From NCBI GenBank assembly GCA_002315375.1, contig DCHR01000007.1, positions 1 to 21,006 of the forward strand: DNA of 21,006 nucleotides, read 5' to 3'. This DNA is from Treponema sp. UBA1747. GTDB taxonomy: Bacteria; Spirochaetota; Spirochaetia; Treponematales; Treponemataceae. The notes under the pieces were generated by a model. That model was not told the origin of the DNA. It saw only the letters and a program-made list of their open reading frames with translations, and did no database searches. Shown here piece by piece: positions 17,035-21,006 of the stretch (position 1 is its first letter; each line of letters begins with the position of its first letter). Both the position numbers and the translations under genes were made by a program.

Positions 17035-17853
17035 ATGAATAAGTTTTCGAGATGCATGAAAGTATGCTGCATTGTTTTATTCTTTAGTGTTCACTCATCT
17101 CTTTTTGCAGAAAAAATCATCTCTTCTGAGGCAGAAAATTTATTCAACTCCTTCATGGATTTCAGACGCATATTGTCCCTTACTCAGGATGATCAATCCG
17201 CTTTGAAGGAAATTGATGATTTTATGAATCAGTTTTATCTTCCTTTCAAAGACAATTTTTCTGAAGAAGAACTTATTGTAATAAACAACCTTTACACAAC
17301 AGAAAGATACAATTACCTTCAATACGATAAAAACGGTGGTTCCGAACAGGCAGAAAAGGAACTTTTAAATCAGCTGGAAAATGTCACAGCATATATGGAC
17401 AAAGGGAAAACGGCAGATTTTAACAAGTGGACTCTGGTTACATCGGCAAATGTCATAGGCTGTTACATGTCCTTTCATCCAGTTCCGGCAGCCTTGAAAT
17501 ACGGTCAGAGACAAAAGGATTTTTATAAAGAAGCCTATGAACAAAATCCTGATTTCTGGTATGCAGTATCCCATTACGCACAGTGGCTTTTTTTCGCTCC
17601 TTCAATTTATGGCGGCGGGAAAAAGAAAGCTGAAAGTCTTTTCCTGAAATCACTTGAAATTTCAAAAACTGATACCGAAAAGTATTATTCAAATATTTTT
17701 CTATCACAGTTTTACTTTACAGAAGGCAAAAAACAGCTTTCTTTAAAATACCTGGATGCGGCAGACTCTTACCTGCCGGGCGGAAGATATGTTTCTTTCA
17801 TACGAAAAATCAACAGCGAAGGAAAATCAACCTTCGAATACAAAGAGGAATAA
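17035..17853 (+). CDS. Exported TPR-like protein of unknown function
   Basis: 272 residues with a signal peptide ending near SSLFA, so probably periplasmic. The mature part is all-helical in character. Toward the C-terminus, AQWLFFAPSIYGGGKKKAES followed by FLKSLEISKTDTEKYYSNIF and LKYLDAADSYLPG looks like divergent tetratricopeptide repeats, with the glycine-rich turn seen in some exported TPR proteins. Such repeats usually bind partner proteins; no catalytic motif is visible. The start could also be the ATG at 17056; 17035 fits the promoter spacing. The glycosyltransferase gene follows after 9 bp, so the two probably share a transcript, and the protein may help assemble or present the product of that enzyme. 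That link is inferred from position only. Confidence 0.7.
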   Translation: MNKFSRCMKVCCIVLFFSVHSSLFAEKIISSEAENLFNSFMDFRRILSLTQDDQSALKEIDDFMNQFYLPFKDNFSEEELIVINNLYTTERYNYLQYDKNGGSEQAEKELLNQLENVTAYMDKGKTADFNKWTLVTSANVIGCYMSFHPVPAALKYGQRQKDFYKEAYEQNPDFWYAVSHYAQWLFFAPSIYGGGKKKAESLFLKSLEISKTDTEKYYSNIFLSQFYFTEGKKQLSLKYLDAADSYLPGGRYVSFIRKINSEGKSTFEYKEE

Positions 17854-17862
17854 AATTTATTT

Positions 17863-19098
17863 ATGAATATTGCCATGTTTGTTGACTGCTACTACCCGCG
17901 CGTAAACGGTGTTGTAGTTTCTGTTAAATCTTATAGCGATGCCCTTTCAAAACTGGGACACAAAGTCTGTATTGTCTGCCCTGCCTATTCATCAAACAGT
18001 GAAGATCCGACTCATCTGTCATACATCGATAAAAGCGTAAAAGATAATCCGAATATTGAAGTATTCCGCTTGTCTTCTATTTCCAACCACTGGTCTAAGG
18101 AAGACCGGCTTGCAAGAATCGACCAATGGCACAAAGTAAAGAAATACCTTGATGGTTTTAAGCCTGATATCATTCATCTGAACAATGAATATACAGTTGC
18201 CTGGCTCGGTCTGACCTATGCACGGCACAGAGGCATTCCATCTGTTTACACTTTCCATACTTTATGGGAAGAATATTTCAAATGTTATTCTCATGCAGTT
18301 CCTGACTTTGCCCTGAAAAAACTTGGAAAAGATATAGTAAAATTTTACCTGAAAAAAGTTGATGAAATAATTGTTCCCACTTACAGAATCGGAAAAGTCG
18401 TTGACCGCTACTGCATCGAAAAAGACTATGACATTCTTCCGACAGGTATTCCTGATGATATTGCAAAGTTTGACAAAAAATATGTATCGGTATTTTTTAA
18501 CCGCATGCATAAACTTCTTCCATATGTTCAGAAAAAACATATTCTCCTTTACACAGGCCGCATTGTAAAAGAAAAGAACCTGGACTTTCTTATCGATATG
18601 CTTGGAGAAGTCAGAAAAACCGTAAATGATGCAGTTCTTCTTTTTGTAGGCGGCGGCCCATATGAAGAAGAATTAAAAAAATATGCGAAATCAAAGCCAT
18701 ATTCCTGGAACATCTGTTTTGCAGGTTACAGAAAGCGAGATGAACTTTCTTATCTCTATAACTTCGCTGATGTTTTTGTTTTCCCCAGCCTCACTGATAC
18801 ACAGGGGCTTGTTACTGTTGAAGCAATGATGTGCGGACTTCCTGTTGTTGCAATCGGAGAAATGGGAACTCTTGATGTTATGCAGGGAGATAACGGGGGC
18901 TTCATGGTAAAAAATGACATTCACGAATTTTCAGAAAAAGTCTGTCTGCTTCTTAAAGACAAAAAGCTTTATGAACAGAAAAAAGCCGAAGCCCTGGAAT
19001 GGAGCAAAAAGTGGAATATTGATTCCCTGACACTTAACCTGGTTGAATGTTATGAGAAAGCAATTAAAAACCACGAAGCCAATTCTGTCAGAAAGTAA
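17863..19098 (+). CDS. Glycosyltransferase family 4, diacylglycerol-glucosyltransferase-like
   Basis: 411 residues, no signal peptide, GT-B fold. The N-terminal acceptor domain starts MNIAMFVDCYYPRVNGVV and contains YTFHTLWEEY (129-138), resembling the HTxYEDY segment of diacylglycerol glucosyltransferases. The donor-binding domain has YTGRIVKEKN (230-239), FVGGGP and FPSLTDTQGLVTVEAM (307-322). The usual GT4 EX7E pair appears as D312 and E320. The TQG form is common in glycolipid synthases, so a sugar transfer to diacylglycerol or another membrane lipid at the inner face of the cytoplasmic membrane is the best guess; a mannosyl- or polysaccharide enzyme is possible. AGAGG lies 14 nt upstream, too far to be a good RBS, while TAAAAT overlapping the previous stop lies 6 nt before the ATG. 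Confidence 0.85.
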   Translation: MNIAMFVDCYYPRVNGVVVSVKSYSDALSKLGHKVCIVCPAYSSNSEDPTHLSYIDKSVKDNPNIEVFRLSSISNHWSKEDRLARIDQWHKVKKYLDGFKPDIIHLNNEYTVAWLGLTYARHRGIPSVYTFHTLWEEYFKCYSHAVPDFALKKLGKDIVKFYLKKVDEIIVPTYRIGKVVDRYCIEKDYDILPTGIPDDIAKFDKKYVSVFFNRMHKLLPYVQKKHILLYTGRIVKEKNLDFLIDMLGEVRKTVNDAVLLFVGGGPYEEELKKYAKSKPYSWNICFAGYRKRDELSYLYNFADVFVFPSLTDTQGLVTVEAMMCGLPVVAIGEMGTLDVMQGDNGGFMVKNDIHEFSEKVCLLLKDKKLYEQKKAEALEWSKKWNIDSLTLNLVECYEKAIKNHEANSVRK

Positions 19099-20848
19099 AC
19101 TTAAGTCCTGTATGGAACTGGAAATCGTAAGTCATACCATTCGATTCATTATTCTTGTTCCATACAAAAATATTATCGAATCCTGCATTTACTGAAAGGT
19201 TTTCCAGGAAGCTGTAAGAGCCCGAAAGAGAAAAACTCAAAGTATGTTCAACCTCTCCGGGTTCGTTTGTGGCAGCAACGGGATTTCCATCGCTATCTGT
19301 CGGGTTTTCAGTTGTTGAAGGAGCTGATATTCCCTTTCCCACTACCCAGTCGTTTGCCAGATCATTATTCATAATTCCGTGAGCCATATAAAAAATTTCA
19401 GCATCGGCATGCCATTTTTTTGGGACCATATACGATGCCTTCAAATCTCCGGTAATTAAATCTCCACCGTATTTGTATCCGAGGCAGCGTCTGATATACC
19501 GGACATTATAACCGCCGCCAAATTCCCGGAAAGCTCCATAAAAACTTACACCATACCGGTCATTGCCGCTGTCATATTTTTCACGGAGATAAAGACAAGG
19601 ATCTGCGTAAACTCCTTCCAGATTGAATTTGAAAATTCCGTCGAAAGCAGGAAGCGTATATTTTACACCGGCCAGATATCCCATTTTTGAAGGGTGCCAT
19701 GGTTCATCATCATCTCCGTTTCCTTCGTTAATAAAAGAAGCTTCATCCAGAACCATCTGACCATAAACGTTCAGACCGGGAAGTACCGTGTAATCTATAT
19801 CAAGACCAAGAATAGAATTGGCATTGGCCCTGATAAAAAGGCTGTGATAAATAAGGAAAGGATTAAATACACGAAGGTCAATTGTTCCTGTGGAAGTCTG
19901 ATACATAATTCCTTCATTGATGCTGAAATTCAGGCGGTTCTGAAGGATTGAAAAATCAAGTCTGTGAGCAATGAAGGCATTGAATCCGTTCATTACAGAA
20001 AAGTCCATACCAAGTTGATTTTTATGTTCTGTATTGTTTTCAGCAGCCAACACTTCGCTTGCATGAGGATAAAAATTGGTCACAAAAGAATATTTGAATT
20101 TATTTGAGAAGGCGCTGAATCTTAATCCATTGTCATAAGGGGAATTTCCGCCAAGGAACAGATTTCCCGTTTCACCGTTTCCCCATCTGTAAACATCACG
20201 TCCGGCGCTGAGACTCCAGTGATCTCCTCCGAAAGCGAACAGAGCCCTTGAAGGAAAATTCACACTGACTTTATCGAAACCGGTTCCGAAAACCACCGGA
20301 ATATTTGAAACAAAATTATTTCCGTACAAAGAACCGTCATCAGGAAAACAGATATATCCGATGGAAGCTTTTGTAAATCCATAGAAATTACTGGAAGCAA
20401 AAACTTCAGCATTAAAATCGAACAAATCAGTTCTCTTAAGACAGTCGTAATTCCAGTCATCGCTTGTTGTAAAATTCTCAGAGTTTGAATGGACATAAAA
20501 CTCCGGAGCCAGAACGCAGTCAAAATCAGCTGCAAATCCATCTTCGATTTGAATACGATGTTCTCCAGAAAGGCTTTCTTCTGTTATATCAAAAAGAGAC
20601 TGAATTTCTTCATTTTCATATTCCCCTTCAAGAAGAGACATCATATTCAAAAGTTCAGCAGTGGACCATGGACCTGCAGAATTTGGAAGAGCCTTTCCTT
20701 CAAGGAGAAATAAAATGCAGATGTTTTTATATTCAGGACAGTTTACGTCCCAGATTTTCTGCAGGTTTTTTGTCTGGGCATTAACCGACTGTAAAATAAA
20801 AAAAAGAGCAAAAAGGAAACAAAGAATTTTTCTGGAAACATTTTTCAT
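19088..20848 (-). CDS. Outer-membrane beta-barrel protein, probably Wzi-like (third of three)
   Basis: 586 residues with a signal peptide (ends SVNA, then Gln) and a C-terminal FTF, the aromatic end of a barrel. An N-terminal helical segment of about 80 residues precedes the barrel. Marks shared with the other two: WSLSAGRDVYRWGNGETG, then LFLGGNSPYDNGLRFSA, and the strand LNVYGQMVLDEASF, which aligns with the YGEIGIDDF strand of the first protein. It therefore appears to be a distant paralogue of the Wzi-like group; the substrate is unknown. Its 3' end overlaps the glycosyltransferase 3' end by 11 bp on the opposite strand. The ATG has no Shine-Dalgarno; TGG-TATAAA ends 8 nt upstream, inside the end of a 29-codon ORF. 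Confidence 0.7.
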   Translation of the reverse strand: MKNVSRKILCFLFALFFILQSVNAQTKNLQKIWDVNCPEYKNICILFLLEGKALPNSAGPWSTAELLNMMSLLEGEYENEEIQSLFDITEESLSGEHRIQIEDGFAADFDCVLAPEFYVHSNSENFTTSDDWNYDCLKRTDLFDFNAEVFASSNFYGFTKASIGYICFPDDGSLYGNNFVSNIPVVFGTGFDKVSVNFPSRALFAFGGDHWSLSAGRDVYRWGNGETGNLFLGGNSPYDNGLRFSAFSNKFKYSFVTNFYPHASEVLAAENNTEHKNQLGMDFSVMNGFNAFIAHRLDFSILQNRLNFSINEGIMYQTSTGTIDLRVFNPFLIYHSLFIRANANSILGLDIDYTVLPGLNVYGQMVLDEASFINEGNGDDDEPWHPSKMGYLAGVKYTLPAFDGIFKFNLEGVYADPCLYLREKYDSGNDRYGVSFYGAFREFGGGYNVRYIRRCLGYKYGGDLITGDLKASYMVPKKWHADAEIFYMAHGIMNNDLANDWVVGKGISAPSTTENPTDSDGNPVAATNEPGEVEHTLSFSLSGSYSFLENLSVNAGFDNIFVWNKNNESNGMTYDFQFHTGLKFTF

Positions 20849-20865
20849 ATATTTTATTTATACCA
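20849..20865 (-). promoter_or_regulatory. Extended -10 promoter abutting the third barrel gene
   Basis: On the minus strand, TGG (20863-20865) then TATAAA (20857-20862), with 8 nt to the ATG at 20848. It coincides with the last codons (Trp-Tyr-Lys) of the upstream 29-codon ORF. No clear -35. Confidence 0.45.
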
Positions 20866-20943
20866 TAATAACCGTGTTTTATACATATATTCACGATAAT
20901 CAGAATAACCGATGCCAAAATCTTTTTTTAATACGAACCTCAT
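20854..20943 (-). pseudogene. 29-codon ORF, possible 3' remnant of a methyltransferase-like gene
   Basis: Starts MRFVLKKDFGIGYSDYREYM and ends LLWYK. The FGxxYxxYR pattern near a C-terminus recalls the last residues of phospholipid or isoprenylcysteine-type membrane methyltransferases, so this may be the tail of a decayed gene. An in-frame stop lies upstream at 20977-20979, with no start in between except this ATG. AGGA (20953-20956) lies 9 nt before the ATG, so an expressed small protein is also possible. The stop is 5 bp before the ATG of the barrel gene. The similarity is by eye over a very short stretch and could be chance. Confidence 0.25.
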
Positions 20944-21006
20944 TTGTTCAGTTCCTGAAATACAACAACCTCTATTTTATAGTGTTAGCGTCCGGCGAAT
21001 TTAACC
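20944..21006. other. Window edge, no complete gene
   Basis: On the minus strand one frame runs open from the window edge to a TAG at 20972-20974. It may be the last ten codons of an upstream gene, but this is too short to judge. No terminator hairpin is visible. Confidence 0.2.

Noticed and set aside
13421..20848. Complete capsule export locus
   Set aside because: No polymerase, flippase, Wza-like channel or ABC exporter is encoded in the window, so only Wzi-like parts can be claimed.
20981..21006. GTTAGCG and ATTTAAC near the right edge, recalling integron attC core sites
   Set aside because: GTTAGCG does not fit GTTRRRY, the order and spacing of the two boxes are wrong for an attC site, and no inverted-repeat arms are visible before the window ends.

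Overview
The window looks like chromosomal DNA of a host-associated spirochaete, most likely a commensal or rumen/gut-type Treponema. GC is roughly 40% by eye and coding density is very high. It carries a YesM/YesN-type two-component system next to an LplA-like binding lipoprotein, and several signal-peptide-bearing outer-membrane barrel proteins that end in an aromatic residue. The genus is inferred from overall gene style, not from a marker gene. No rRNA, tRNA, CRISPR array or intact mobile element was seen.

Layout. (1) 81-518: a small AT-rich membrane protein of unknown function with its own promoter, placed behind the hisS terminator. (2) 620-7033, minus strand: histidine kinase, AraC-type response regulator, extracellular solute-binding lipoprotein, then hisS. 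No ABC permease accompanies the binding protein. (3) 7078-10627, plus strand: xseA-xseB-mutL (exonuclease VII and mismatch repair), ending in a hairpin shared with (4) 10659-13360, minus strand: ruvA-ruvB-queA (Holliday junction migration and queuosine synthesis). (5) 13421-20848: an envelope cluster of three Wzi-like beta-barrel proteins, an exported TPR-like protein, and a GT4 glycosyltransferase resembling diacylglycerol glucosyltransferases. (6) 20849-21006: a 29-codon ORF that may be a gene remnant.

Working together. Blocks 3 and 4 are housekeeping DNA repair and tRNA modification. Block 5 plausibly makes or exports a surface glycolipid or polysaccharide: the GT4 enzyme would act at the inner membrane and the Wzi-like barrels at the outer membrane. 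Block 2 may be a sugar-sensing three-component system in which the lipoprotein feeds the sensor kinase rather than a transporter.

The most unusual signal is regulatory. Nearly every gene that opens a transcription unit has no Shine-Dalgarno sequence, but has a -10-like hexamer (often the extended form TGG-TAWAWT) ending only 6-8 nt before its ATG. Most genes inside operons do have Shine-Dalgarno sequences. This suggests widespread leaderless transcription. Other points are C-terminal QxxLF peptides, resembling sliding-clamp-binding motifs, on both XseB and RuvB, and a substitution in the MutL endonuclease motif.
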